Shown here: positions 1-13,034 of the stretch, one piece after another
How positions within the stretch are numbered: the stretch's first letter is position 1
Layout: every line of letters begins with the position of its first letter
Assembly: GCA_963969595.1 (NCBI GenBank)
Contig: OZ018413.1
Location: 16,791,711-16,855,710, forward strand
Source of the DNA: Neckera pumila
Lineage: Eukaryota > Streptophyta > Bryopsida > Hypnales > Neckeraceae
Direction of reading: 5' to 3'
DNA: 64,000 nucleotides
Translations under genes and position numbers: made by a program
The notes under the pieces: generated by a model
What the model was told of the DNA's origin: nothing
Databases searched by the model: none
The model's input: the letters and a program-made list of their open reading frames with translations, nothing else

Positions 1-48
1 GAGGCCAAAAAACTGAGAAGCAATGGAAGGAAGGCTCTAGATACTCAC

Positions 49-3000
49 ACGAGCATTCAGTGGTGAGGATAAACTAACCAGTATTATGGGTATTATGGTA
101 GTAAGATTCCTGGCATCAGACGACCCGGCATCGAGCTTTAAAATAGAGACTAGAGATCTGATTCCTCCATTGAGAAACGCTTTTCTACCGTCGGGATCAT
201 CCATAAATTTTACGAGTGCCTTTACAGCAAGCTCAGTTTCTGTTGACAACGAACTGCCGGGCTCAGAAAGAACCTTCAGCAGCAGATTTACAGCACCAGC
301 ATCAGATAGATGACTACAAGCGGCTGGCCCTGAACACGAAAACATTAAGCTTTCATCAGCAAAGTTTCTTTGCAAGTCTTCAAATCCATTCACGACACTG
401 CGATTTTCTCATAATGACAATACAGCAACTGTAGTCTACATCCTGTGCGAAGGACACAGGTAAGAACTACGACTAATAAGGTACTTTTTCGTACTCTTGA
501 AGTGTTTGACAATTAGCACAAGTTGAAAAGCATACAACAAAAAAATGGATTCGCCGTATGAAGCACCAATATTTTGTTGCTTCTGATCGATTGCATTCAA
601 CAAACTGAACCATTAGAAGAATATCCAAAGACTCTTGCTACCTACTGTTATTTTGCATAATAAAAGATGTATGAAATCTCAAAAAAACACCTTGTTAGCA
701 AGGACTCTGGAATCTTGACATTCATTGTGGAGAGCATAGTTGGCACATCTGACACATGGATGGTCAACTACTTCGGAATTGAATGAAACTCGGAACCCGA
801 TCCGCAGAGTGTCCTTCTAAAGTAAGACTAGTTTAAAGCGGCAAAAAAGTGAGGAGGAACGGACCAGCAAGACTCAAGTTTCTGATAAGAATAAGCACAT
901 TCTTCATACTCTCCGTGTTCTTCCTGAATTCGTCATTATTAGGAAGTTCACATAGCAAATTACCAATCCTGTAGTCCAAAAACACATTCAGGATCTTATG
1001 ATAACTGGAATCTCGTGTCGTAACTCCATCTGGAAAGACACTACTCATCTCCGCCAAAATTTGCAGCACCAGATCCCGCACCTGTTGCAACAAATGCGCA
1101 TCAGTGACTAATGCCATGATAGTCACCAAACAAAATGTATGAAATGAATAATACACGATTGTCTCAACAAACCTCCAGTGACAAATAAGAGTTAGAATAA
1201 ACACAAAAGATCCTGTGACTAACGCTGCAGAATAGACAAAAACTGACGATTAATAGAACCTCTCTTGGTTGGAACATGTAATATAGGTGAGATAAGTCAC
1301 TTTTTGGCAAAAAAACAGCATATATTCGAGAGAAATTATGGCAAACCAAGAACGAGACGAAAGAATAAACTGACTTGTGAACGTTTTGATTGTGGACAGT
1401 TTTGAATCCTCCCGTCTTGGTCAAGACCAACTCATCAAAAGAATTGAAAGATAATTATTTGCCAACTAAGCAGTCCCTATAAGGATATTCTGAAGGAATG
1501 TTTATTATGAAGAGAAAATTCCCTTACCTGAGTGTCAGTTTCCTTATCCTTCAGAAATCGCATGAGAGGTATTTGACCCCGCTCTTCATGAATAGTTTGC
1601 CGCCCCTTCTTTACAGTAGCAAAAGCTGCAAGAGCCTTCAGAAACTCCTGGTGCTGTGACCTGTCCTTATCATCAAGATATTTGATCAAATGGTTACAGG
1701 CATCTGTCATTTCAGGCACCTGTCGCCTTAAATCCTCATTGGAATTGAGCCGCGGGTACATTTTTGCAATAACTGCTGCAGCAGCTCCCTTCCCATTAAA
1801 TGTAGGACATCGCTCTAGAAGGATCAACAGCGCTCCAACGCTACCAGAGCAAGCAACGATCAGATCCAGTCCATCAGGAGTACAGCAAACGCTAGCCAAA
1901 CCAAGGGCCATATCAGTACTGGCATTCTCCCGGTCAATGCTTCCCATTGCTATTTCCACAAACCCAGCTTGTAGCACATCGCTTCGAGTCCGAGCATGGC
2001 CTAAAAGTCTCAGCAAGCCTTGTGCCGCTGCATCCATTGAAATTTTTTCATGAAGAGATGTTAAAAGGAAGGTGTGACCATTAGCTCTGGTCACCAGTTC
2101 CTGCACATAACAAAACACCAACATTGCAATAGAGTCAATCAATTACAAGAGTCTAAAATGGCTCATAACGTTCTTGAGGAGCTGTTTCAACAACCTTGAG
2201 AAAGGAATCCAGACGTTTTTTAGCACAGTAAGATTCTCATATATGCAAATAAGTACATACCTCACAGTCAGCCCCACTTTTGCAAAGCAGACCCAGCATG
2301 ATAGTCAGCAACTTCTTGTGTTCAATCGTACCAAGCTCTTGCACAAAATTGACAAAAGCACTCAGACCAGCACCGGCAATTCCAAAGCGGACATCGTCGT
2401 CCTTTTCTGTTGCCATAATGAGCAGCGCAGAAACAGATTTTTGACAGCTAGGACTTTCAGCGTCTCTGTCTATGCAAAGCAGTACAGACTTCAATGCTGC
2501 TGGTGTCTCCATAAACTTCTTGGCATTTGCTGCACCCTCTTTGACCATCCATTCCAGAAACCCAACAGCTGCATCTCTTATATCGCTTGGCCACTTTGGA
2601 TGAAGAAAACCGAGAATGATCTTAAGTGGCAGCTCCTTCGTCTGGATCGCAGTACTTAGAGATAAGAGATACAATGCAAGCAGAGCATCTTTTTGGCAGT
2701 TCACTTCCTTTTCATTCAACAAATCCTGCAGAAAGTGATAGAAAGATTTTACAAACTTGGAAGTAGATGCAAAAATAGATGACTGGGACAATTCGTTGAT
2801 TCATCCAACCGAACAAATTTGAGAGGGTATAACTTGGATGAATTAATCAACCAACAAGAAACCATTGCATCCGACCTAACATTTGTGAACAGAAAGCATT
2901 CCTCTATTGTGTGTGTGAGTGTGTGTAGTAGATCGTGGTAGAATTCCCAACTTATTAATTTAAGAAAAAAAATAGACAGAAATTCATGAATTCTCATCTC

Positions 3001-6000
3001 ACCATGACATCCTTCAAGAATTCAAACCTGGCACAATGTGCCTACCAAACCAATGTACCCACCAAGATTCTAGCTACTAGGCTAGTTTTGCTCACAACAT
3101 TTTTCATATTAAAAAAGTGTTGAGAAAAACGAAATTAAGAAACAATGTGACAAAATTCATTTGCCCCAAAAGAAAATACAGTAGAAGGATTGATTGACAA
3201 ACCAAAAGTGCAGTTTTTATGCCTTCTGCCTCTTCCATCTCAGTTTCGTCCAGCTTGTCCAGCTTGTCCTTAACGAATTTCAGCAACCTGCTGGCTACTT
3301 GCGCTCGACAACCTGAAGATTGGGAGTTGGACATCTTGACCAGAACTGCAAGCTCTCCAACAGCCGTAGGACCTTGACTGCTGCTTGGCATGTCAATCTT
3401 ATCAAAAATTTCCAGAATCTCTAGTTTAGACTCATCCAGAATTCCTGAGTCTTGCTCCTCCAACATGGCTTCCAGTGTTTTTCGCTCTGCAACGTTTTGG
3501 GTGAGCACAGCTTGCGCTGTTTCTTTTCCATGAGTCACACAAAGACAGAACAGCTTCACAGCCAGATCCAGGATCTCCTTCAAGTCATTCACTTTTTGCG
3601 CATTTTCCCCCGAATTCATTACTTCGCGTCCGGTCATTTCCATCATGTTCAAGAGGTACGAAACCAAGCCTTCAGTGATACCTTCTTTGTACAAGTCACA
3701 CAGTTTCCTCATCAAGCTCATAATGGCCATTCTTCCAGGAATCGTAGTGTGAGAAATGAGATCATCAGTAACCATAAGGTCCAACAACTCCCTCCGAACT
3801 TCTAACCAGATCTCCTGTGTTGGAGTGCCATGGTCGGTCACCAGGACCTGAGTGTCCAAGGCAACCAGTGTATCCTTCGCCAAATTTCTTAGGACAGTCT
3901 CTTTGAGCCCTTCAGGTACAACATCAAAGGTAAGTACTTTTGACACCACAACTTGCACTTAATGAGCACGTGAAAATTCTTCTAACAGTAAGGTAACCAC
4001 ACCTAATTGGGACACTTTAAGCGCATTTAGATGGGTGTTGCATTCAGGTGTGGTTACCAGAGTATGGCCACGACCCAGCAAAATGCTCCCATTGTTTTAT
4101 GTACAGCGGTCCTATTCCTCTCACAGATGTTAATATTCCTTTCAACTAATGGTCATCTCAACCTTGTCACTATTTCTTTAATAGTGTCATTATGATGATG
4201 CATGTCGGCATAAACAATGCTACTATTTTCACACGGTACAGATCGTGAAACGTGTGTTTGAGTACAACTTGGCAGCATTATCCACATGAACTTGCTCTAA
4301 TGAAGGGAGTTACTTAGGTCCAAAGTCTCTCATATTCTCTTCACTGAGCAGCGGGTATGGAAATAGAGAAAGCTTACCATCGCTTAAGAGTTTCATCATA
4401 GCTGTGACAATGATCTGAGTTTTACCATTTGCTGATTTTAACTCGAGTTCTATTCTCCCTGTCGAAAACTCTTTTAGGTGGCTCAATCCCACCAGACACA
4501 CATGATCAGCCCGATTTCGATCATGAATGCTCTGATCCACCATATCCTCGTTTGCGATTGCGACTAACGCTGATACAATGTCATACTGGATCCGTACCGT
4601 CTTCCATACCTGGAATGACTCACATAAACTTTTAAAATGTGTAGTTTATGATATTTGAATTCCTAATCGCCCAAATGGTCAAAAGGGGGTGCTTCCATGT
4701 CTAAAGGAGCAGAAACAAATCATTTCAAGGAAGGCAACGAATTGCATCATTCAAGGAAGGTAACGAAAAATTCATGTAACACATTCATTGGAGGTTAGCT
4801 TCCAAAGTGGACTTTCTATTTTCAAGTTTGGGTTAAAGTGACCTACATCACTTCCTTGAGGCAACACGAACAACTCGCACACTTGATAATGCTTAATACA
4901 AGTTATAATAAGAAGCTGGAGGTACTGATTTTCATCAATCACATTAGAATCGTCATGCCAAAGAGCTTACAATACCTGAAGATTCACCAACATGTTGACA
5001 ACAGTTTCAGCAGCCAGGAGACGAGTTTCCAGATCCTTATGGGTCTTCATTAAATCGATGAGGAAGTCCAAATGATCACTTATATGAAGATAGATTTCTC
5101 TATTTTCACAGGAACGCACATTGTCTTCACCTGCACCATTGGAGGATGTAAGCGCCTCCAATAAAGTCATCTGCACAGGGACATGCAACATGTTATAAAT
5201 GGTCACCGAATGGAATAACCATAAATAAATAATCCATGTTAGCTTAAAGTACTGCATAGTTTTCTTCAGGAGCTGCCTTAACACCGTGGAAAAAGAATGC
5301 AAATTCCGTCTTGAGCGGGATGTACCAAAACCGGCAAGAAGAAGACGAGCACTGGTCACTCTATCTGCGCCATGCATACTCTCTACAGTGGTTGTCAGAC
5401 TTCTGAGTCCTTTTTCAGTTTCCATCTATAGTCGATTAAGGTGAGTTCTCAGAACTACTAAAGAATGTCATGTGCCTGAGTGACATTGAGAGTGAGCGTA
5501 CCGCATCATTAGTATATAGCCCCTCCTCTGCCTGGGCTAACCTTATAGCTTCTGGAATAGCATTTGCTTTATAAACTTCAAGTTTCCCCTTTGGCAATTT
5601 GGTGCACCTGGTAAGGTCGTCAAACCCCATTAGCACCCAATGCATACGTTTTAAGCCAAGGGCTTGAACTGCATCACGTGCTACCTCGTTCAAAGGTTTA
5701 TCAAAGCGATGCGCTTGAACTGCATTATGTGATACTTGGTCCACAGGTTTATCAAAGACACGCTCTTCAGGATTGGCATCACTTGAAGCTCGTCCATCTG
5801 ATATGCATTTTCTCTCTTCTTCAAGATCAGCGATGTACAAAAGCACTTCTAAAAAAGAGCCTTCATTTTCCTGTACTTCCTGGAAAATTAACATCTTGAG
5901 ATCAGTGTACAAACTTTAAAACAACCAACCTGAAAAGCTTCCCAAGAAATAAGTAATGAACTCGTTCTGGGCTTTACGAAGTCACAGCTATTCACACCCA

Positions 6001-9000
6001 TTTCCGATGGAATCTGATCTTTGAATGGAAATGAGGGTTTCTACTATCCCTTCAATAGTGGTCTGCAACCTCTCGCTTTGAAATTGGATAAGAAACTCAT
6101 ACGTAGAGCTAAACTCATACGTAGGGATTTAGCTCTCGTTACTAAGAGATCAATCCACAACTCGATACTAGTCTCCGAAAGCACACTCCAACATATTGGT
6201 TAAAATGCTTAAAGGGACGCAAATAGTATCCTTTATCTTGGCCCGTCCTCAGTTAAACAAACTCACCTCCAATTCTTGCTTGATCGAACCAGCATCTGTG
6301 CCAAGCAGTTGCCCAAGCCAACTACTAACAGAAATTGAGTCTTCTGCAGTGTCTGATTTGGAACGCTTCTTATGAATAAATTGATAAAACTGCTTCAAGA
6401 CACGATTTATTGTAAGTACACCTACGGAACTTGATCTCATGAGACCCCCAAAACTATAAGCTCGTCGCCAAACAACTAGTCAATCGGACAAGCTACGTTT
6501 CATTAGGAAATTCATAGTCATTTGGCCTCCAAGATCCTTAATTCCTTGTATTCATAATTGCACCGCACAACCCCTCGAGAACATTGGTTTTGCATGATGA
6601 CAAGTGTACAACGCGACAAAAACTACTTTGCCGGTATTGCCTCAGCATCCTGATAAATGAATCCATTATTTGACAAATGGAACTTAGGGACAAAATCTAC
6701 AGATTCTCTCCAGAAAGCCCATTAAACAAAATCAACAATTCATGCGCAGATATCTAGGACTATGTGTACGCAAATAAGACTATGCGCAATTTCATAAGAA
6801 CACATGCAGCAGATAGGGGAATGCACCAGCTTCTTGAATTTAGCTTCAGCACTCTTGAGCTCATTATAAGCTCCACCGTCATTGAGATCCTGGATTACTT
6901 TGTCGAGCTGCTCCACAATCTGGTCCTTTGAAGAAACCTGGGCACAAATGCACATTACTTCAACTTTACCGTAAAGGATTAAGGATTCATCTCCATTCGT
7001 TTTGTTGAAAATGACCAATTCAATTGATCATATTCTGAAAAATGAAAATTAGATGAGGTCAAATATTAAAATATTACTAGAACATCAGTGAAACACATGG
7101 CATGACTTGGTCAGAAATTAATTAACATGGACCCCCCAAAAGTCCCCATAGGACCTATTCAAACTGCTAAACAAAATATGAGGCCCAATTTGAACTAACA
7201 ACACTGTTGACACGACTTTGGGGAAACCAAAATCTTTAGTACCCCCTTGTAAAGAAATCTAACACGAATACAATGTCCAGCATTATGTACCTGTAATTGG
7301 TCAAAGTGTTTCCGTATATCTATGAACGTGTTGCTCAAGTCCTCCACAACTGTCAATGGCTCAAATAAGAGTCGCAACCTGGACTTTTTCCATTTCGCTG
7401 CCAGCCTGTCATCATAGGCATATTAGAATTCAACCACAACGAGAAGGGAAGCAACTACACTGTCAATTTAGCAGTAAAACAATTAGATGTAAAGGCAGTG
7501 TACGTGAAGATTGATACCGACAGTACTAAAAGCCCGGCAAAACAATTTTTGCCTTTACTTGAACATACATATTTATATCATTCAAAAGGAAACCTTTAGT
7601 TAAAGAGGTCTTTCAATTTGTCAATGTAAAAATGCAAACTGTGACACCTCTCTCAGGCACAAAGATCCCATTGAATTGACAAATTTCTTATCGTTAAATT
7701 AATAGGCAGTAGATTATATACTTCTCATTTTGAGTTCATTTTGGCAATGTTAAAGTTAATGTTAAAGTAAGGCAAACGGTGCCAACTTAAGGTTAGTGCA
7801 AGGTTAGTGTCATTGGCCTCAACTTACCATAACTGACTTATTCACCCTAACAGGGGGATCTTTTGGGATGAAAATTTGCGCACAGCAAAGAGGTTATCTC
7901 AATGACTGCTTAGTTCAAACAAAGAGACATCCAACTATCACCCCTTCAAACATCAAAAAGTGACCACAAACCTCATGCATTATAAGGATGCATCCGTATG
8001 ATCACTGTAACCATAGGGAGCCTTGAAGATTTTCTTACAAGACTTTCGAAGACAGTTCCTGAAACAGTCAAATTCTATGTTCATCACTTACACCTTAGAA
8101 GAACTTATTACCTCCTAGAATTCAGAGGAGCATTCTGCAAACTCTGCAAACCCAAATCCTCTTGCGGTGACCACAGTTTCTGCTTCTTCTGCTCGTTGAG
8201 AGAATTCCACAGAGTGGTAATTTTCGTTAAGTTCTTAACATGAGGTAACTCTCGTAACTCATCGACGACAGAAAAAAGCCAGTCCGAAGCCGAATGCACA
8301 TCTTCTGCAGGAATAGTCATTGCGTCTGCTTGCTCACTGCAAGACTGTGCAGAGAATCAACACTTCTGGTCAGATTTTCTCTACCACTCAAGTCACGAAC
8401 TAACCATTAAACTATAGTTCAATATCCAAGCACCCTAGTGAAGCATACGACTTATCACTTCTTAAGTAAATGTTTGCACCTTTGCCAAGAGAATGTAATC
8501 CAATTGGGAGTGAACACAACAATAGATACTCTAAGGTCACAAAAATTCGCAAATCTACATGCCCGTTATGCCTCACCACTCTCCCTCATATGCACAATTG
8601 GTTCTAAAATTGCATATTTGCTCCATACATTAATATATAATAATCACCAAACAATCTGCGAAGATTCCAGTAGCGTTTCTCCCATACTCATCTGCACAAT
8701 CGGGTCTCCGCATATAACGCAACTTCTATCACTTCGTTTTTCCTGCTACCGCAATCTCATAAAAACACAAAACCCTTAAAAACCAGGGGGAAAAAAAAAT
8801 TCCGAGAAAACTAATCTAAGGTAGAGGAGACCAAAACATTTCGGGACCTGATCCCATCTCATACACTAGCCTTTGTCACAAGTACCAGTATCATAAATTC
8901 GGTAGTCATGTCAATAATCACTCATCTTTCACAAGTAATAGGGTTATCTACACACATGACCTCCCAATGCTCAAACAATAGCATAGAAAACCCATTCAAT

Positions 9001-9608
9001 TCGATCTCCAGACAGGTACACTCTGCAATCAACCCGAAGTGATCTCTCTAAACCACTACCTAAGTAAATCTCCCAAATCTCACGCTCAAAGCGACGCAAA
9101 CAGAACCCTCCACCGTACACCAAAAGCCACCGCACCGGCATCTTACCGACAGTTTCAATCTCCCGAACAGAAATCAGACCTTCCGAAGAAACAGAGCCAA
9201 GAAGTAGAAAATCGCAGAGCACACACACTCATCTGCTCCAATTTCAACCAACCCAATCCACCAATTCACGGTCCCCCCAAATCCTTTCAAAGTTCACGTC
9301 CCCCCAAAACCCAAATCCCTTCAAAATTCACGTTCCAAGCGCCTCCACAGACGGACAGAACATGCCCCAAAACGCCACTGCGCAGAACCCCTAATTAATT
9401 AATGACTGACTTACAAGAAAATCAGCCTCGCAGGCATTTCACCAACCCTCGGACTCCCATTCGTCTCGATTAGATGAAACGCGTTCCAGAGGCTCCCAAC
9501 CCTGTGTCGTGTAAAGTCCCAAAGGGTAATGTCGCAGTAGCATTCACTGAAACGCAAGCAAGCAGTCTGCAAAGGCAAATAGGGGCCGGTCGGAGTCGTG
9601 CGGCGCAT
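49..9608 (-). CDS. Armadillo-like repeat protein, 3' end outside window
   Basis: Fourteen exons read right to left: 9608-9415, 8336-8112, 7405-7291, 6937-6827, 6389-6267, 5879-5502, 5425-5285, 5170-4976, 4609-4378, 3951-3203, 2725-2261, 2100-1528, 1081-865 and 407-49. All have GT-AG borders and phases agree at every junction, giving about 1359 codons before the left edge, where a GTGAGT donor ends the last visible exon. The product is soluble and alpha-helical. Its C-terminal half (from about exon 10) carries degenerate armadillo/HEAT-like helices, for example the leucine-rich stretches in the 2261-2725 and 1528-2100 exons, which usually form a protein-binding superhelix. The N-terminal part looks coiled-coil-like. 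I do not recognise the family: no U-box, TPR or kinase domain is visible. The start is uncertain. ATG 9608 fits in phase, but exon 1 may be mostly 5' UTR, with starts at the ATG of MPARLIF or at 8320. The 3951 acceptor could instead be 12 nt downstream. Confidence 0.8.
5655..5765 (-). repeat. In-frame 18-residue duplication in the ARM-gene exon
   Basis: Inside the 5879-5502 exon the protein reads FDKPVDQVSHNAVQA and then FDKPLNEVARDAVQA. These are two adjacent 18-residue units, 54 bp each, in the same frame. The repeat preserves the reading frame and lies in a polar, probably disordered linker between helical segments. Confidence 0.8.
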
Positions 9609-9796
9609 GGAAATGTGCGGGCAATGGGATGCTTCAGTAGTAGGGATTGATTAGGCTTTACCGACTAAAACCTTCCGTTCTTCCCGGGGCCAAGTTGCTT
9701 TACTTCGGTCGTTCCTCGGAGACTATGAAGAGGCCCACTTGCGTAAGCTTACAGCTGGACTCAGTGGTTGGAGACTGCAAGAGAGAGAGCGATGGA

Positions 9797-9861
9797 TCTT
9801 CAAGACTTCCAGGACTTCGGGACTTCCGGGACTTCGGGGGGCTTCCAGGACTTCGGGGCTT
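9797..9861. repeat. Short GACTTC(C)GGG minisatellite
   Basis: About six or seven imperfect 9-10 bp units of the type GACTTCCGG follow one another just upstream of the ARM gene's first exon. They open several short proline/serine-rich ORFs on both strands, which are low-complexity artefacts. The tract may lie in the promoter or 5' UTR of the minus-strand gene. Confidence 0.7.
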
Positions 9862-9980
9862 GGGGCAGATTCGGAGAAAAAGAAAAAGACAAAGCAAAAC
9901 TTTTGATTGTCATATGATGATGACATTCATGGGACTTTTCATTGGAATTCGTTCCCTTCTCCCACTTGTCCCACATTACC

Positions 9981-10704
9981 CACACAAAATAGTGAGATTA
10001 GGTTGCCCCACACCAAATTCTCGATAGTCCGCACTAAAGAAATATTCACTACTTTTGTACAAGATGCATTCAATTGAGAGCCATGTGTATGGCATAGACT
10101 TGTGCACCAGTTCAAGGCTTGGTTCAGAGTGTGGCATGTGCCTCCATGGGGAAACAAGCATTGATCTAGGAGGTAAGTTATCTCAGGTAAGACAACCTAA
10201 TTGACAAGGCAATCTAATTTCTCGACATTCAACACTATATAAATATGTACAAAGGATGCAGTAATGAAAGAACTATGTCTGTTGTATAAGTTGGTGGACT
10301 ATTCATGGCTTAGATTCATAGCTTGGGTTTAGAGAACTACATGCGCCTCCATGTGGACAAGCAGTGGCTTATGAGCTAACTTCACTTAGTGAAGGCAACC
10401 TAATTGTTAAGGCAACCCAATTTCACTATTTTGTATATACTAAATAGTGCAATTAGGTTGCCCAAGACTAATATCTTGACATTCACACTATATCAATATC
10501 AGAGTTACTGTAGAAGTTAGGATGAAGTGATGTGGAGAAACATGTGTGCTACATGGGTTGGTCACCTGATTTGTGGCTCGGGATCAGAGAATGGCTTGTG
10601 CCTCCATCTGGACAAGTCATGTGTCATGAGATAACATGAGGTTACTTCTCTTAGGTAAGGCAACCTAATTGTCAAGGCAACCCAATTGCACTATTTAGTG
10701 TACA
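9981..10704. mobile_element. Array of three related MITE units (AATTAGGTTGCC family)
   Basis: Units share a left end containing AGTGxAATTAGGTTGCCC and a right end reading GGCAACCxAATTxCACTATTT. Left ends lie near 9981 and 10440; right ends near 10200, 10440 and 10704. The interior phrase around TGCCTCCATGTGG recurs in each unit. Similar solitary copies lie at 37460-37716 and 40717-40952. No ORF is conserved, so the units are non-autonomous. The head-to-tail arrangement suggests unequal exchange or repeated insertion. Confidence 0.7.
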
Positions 10705-10989
10705 CTATATATCATTCACACTAAAATTAAACATAGTAATTAAATAAACAAATAAATATAAGAGCCTTCGTCATAACCAAGGTATCGTTAGTTTTGGATA
10801 GTATTTTCCCATCAACGACATGAGTCACCATTCAACCCCTACTGACAGTAGCCATCTGTCTACCAAACGTCCTGTCTAAAACCATTACACTATGGACAGC
10901 GACGTATTATGGTCTTTGGGATACACAGAACTCTATTTTTTTTTCGTGAAACATATGGACAAATTCCACTGATAAATTCAAAGATTCAT

Positions 10990-11673
10990 TCAACCCCTAA
11001 AATACCGAGGCCCTTTTTCTGCCAAAAAACACTCAAAACCGCCATTTCTATAGCAAAAAGTAAACAAAATTGAAAAATGCTTTTTTTTCCACATCTAACC
11101 GTAGGATCTTGCACCTAACTAGTATGAGAGTGTGTGGAAAAAATTTCAGAATTTTTGACTGCATGGACTGCAAGATATCTGTGTTTAAAGTGGAAAAAAC
11201 AATTTTTTCAGCACATTGCGGGACTAAATTTTTTGACTTTGAACATTTTTAACTTAAAATTTTTGCACTACAGAGTTTTGAGCTTTAAATCTCTATTGTG
11301 GAGAATTGAGTTGAGAGTCCAGGAAAAAAAAAATCAAAAAAACTTAATTATCATTCTTTAAAATTTTTTTAAGTAGAAGTAGTTACAAGATAGAAGGAAA
11401 ATCTAAAAAATTCATATATTTTAGATGGATTTAAAATGCACTAATCCCAATGGTGAGATTTTTCTAGCAAGTAATATAAACCATGCAAAAAAAAACACTA
11501 AAAAATCTGAAAAATTGCATTCAGAATTGCATCCTAGAAGTGATTTTTTTCAAAAAGATGCTTTAACTGCCCAAAAAAGAAGAATGTCTATAACTTTCTC
11601 ATAACAAATCCAAATGAAATGAATCAAAGCTTTCCAAATAGACAAAAATATAATCTACAAGAAAAAAAATTCA

Positions 11674-11704
<31 letters not shown>

Positions 11705-11907
11705 CCCTTCATCCTTTGTTTTGAGCTTATTTGGTCATAAATTTTTTTCCAGGCACCAGTTGTGAAAAAAACTATATCACCACAAAGTGTATCACTTTTT
11801 CTATCTTCAAAAAAAGTTTCAAAAAATCACGACAAAATTTCAGCCTGTAGGTACCTGCCCCAAATCCCAAATGTCCGTCAAGCCGACAATGGTCTTTTAG
11901 GGGTTAA
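10990..11907. mobile_element. TTAA element copy 1 (C-to-D type)
   Basis: The body begins CCCCTAAAATACC and ends TTTTAGGGG, flanked by TCAA on the left and TTAA on the right. Its left half matches, in the same order, the elements at 57859 and 61743 (CCATTT..TAGCAAA, then a phrase like ACATCTAACCGTAGG). Its right half carries GTAGGTACCTGCCC. A T tract of about 25 bases lies near 11677. No coding capacity is seen. Confidence 0.75.
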
Positions 11908-13034
11908 AAACAAAAAAGAGCTCCTGATAGAGCAACTGAGTATAGAAACTCTACAAAAACTCCTAATAGAGCAAGTACAGATTTTGCTATTTGACCCACA
12001 TTTTGTAACTAATTTTGTGCGTTTAAGTACAATGGTACAATTACTTTGCCATAATCTACACTAGTTAAAATATACTATTTGGTCATACGACCTTTCATAT
12101 TGAATTGTTTATAGATCATAAATTTTTAAATTTTATTGAGTGTTTTTTAATGTAAAAGATGTGTATGGACATTTCCTACATATCTATGCAATCAAATTAA
12201 AAAGTTCATCACCAATTGTTTTCAATCAATAGTCATGTAAAACTTTAAATTTGAAATGAAACAATTTGTCAAAATGGAATATTGCTTTTTTAAAATTCAA
12301 ATTTGGTATGTTTGATTGGAATTGCATAAGAATTGAATGTTCATTATGTAAGACAAAAAATGACAATTATATTGTATATTATGCAAATTTCTTTTGAATG
12401 GCAAAAGAGGGGGACAATTGAAAGTTGCCAAGTACTATACAATAGTAAGGCATCAAGAGTCATTGGGATGGGATTTTAGGGCTTTCAATTTTCAACAGGC
12501 CTTTTTGGGAATAGTGCGTCTTGCACTAGCATCATTTGGGGGGGCTAAGACTATTCTTAGCCAGAGCAATTATTTGCACTCCAAAACGTTGGTCTTTATA
12601 TTACACTAAATTCTAGGGCCCTATTTGGGAAGGCTACTATTGTTGTGCTTGAGTCCAAAATCAACTTTAGCAACAATTTAAAAGCACAGTTTCAACGGTT
12701 TTACACTAACAAAAAAAATTCTATTTGTAAGGAAAGCAAGATTGCTAGAATGTGAGCTTAGAATCTTGAGCCTATGTATCTAGGAGCCTACATTAAAGGT
12801 ACATATGCTATTGAAATTTTCTTTGGTTAAAAGGTGCCTATGTTATAGGACATCTTCAGTGGTTATATGTATTTGTATTATAGGCACCTTCAATGGTTGT
12901 AGAGTACCTACTAACACCTAGGCTTAAAGTTTGTAGACTTGCATCTCTAGGTTTAGGTTCACATAGTAGCATTGTTGCTTTAGTAATTGTGTAGATTGAG
13001 TAGATTGATGTTCCTTCAAAGTGTTACTTGTAAT
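11908..13034. other. AT-rich intergenic DNA without a supported gene
   Basis: The stretch is AT-rich, with only short ORFs that lack recognisable motifs or splice-consistent partners. I see no RNA gene or clear terminal repeats. Confidence 0.5.

Noticed and set aside
9647..10161. Overlapping ORFs on both strands with Pro/Ser/Gly-rich translation
   Set aside because: They read through the GACTTCCGG minisatellite and the first MITE unit; no domain and no splice logic.
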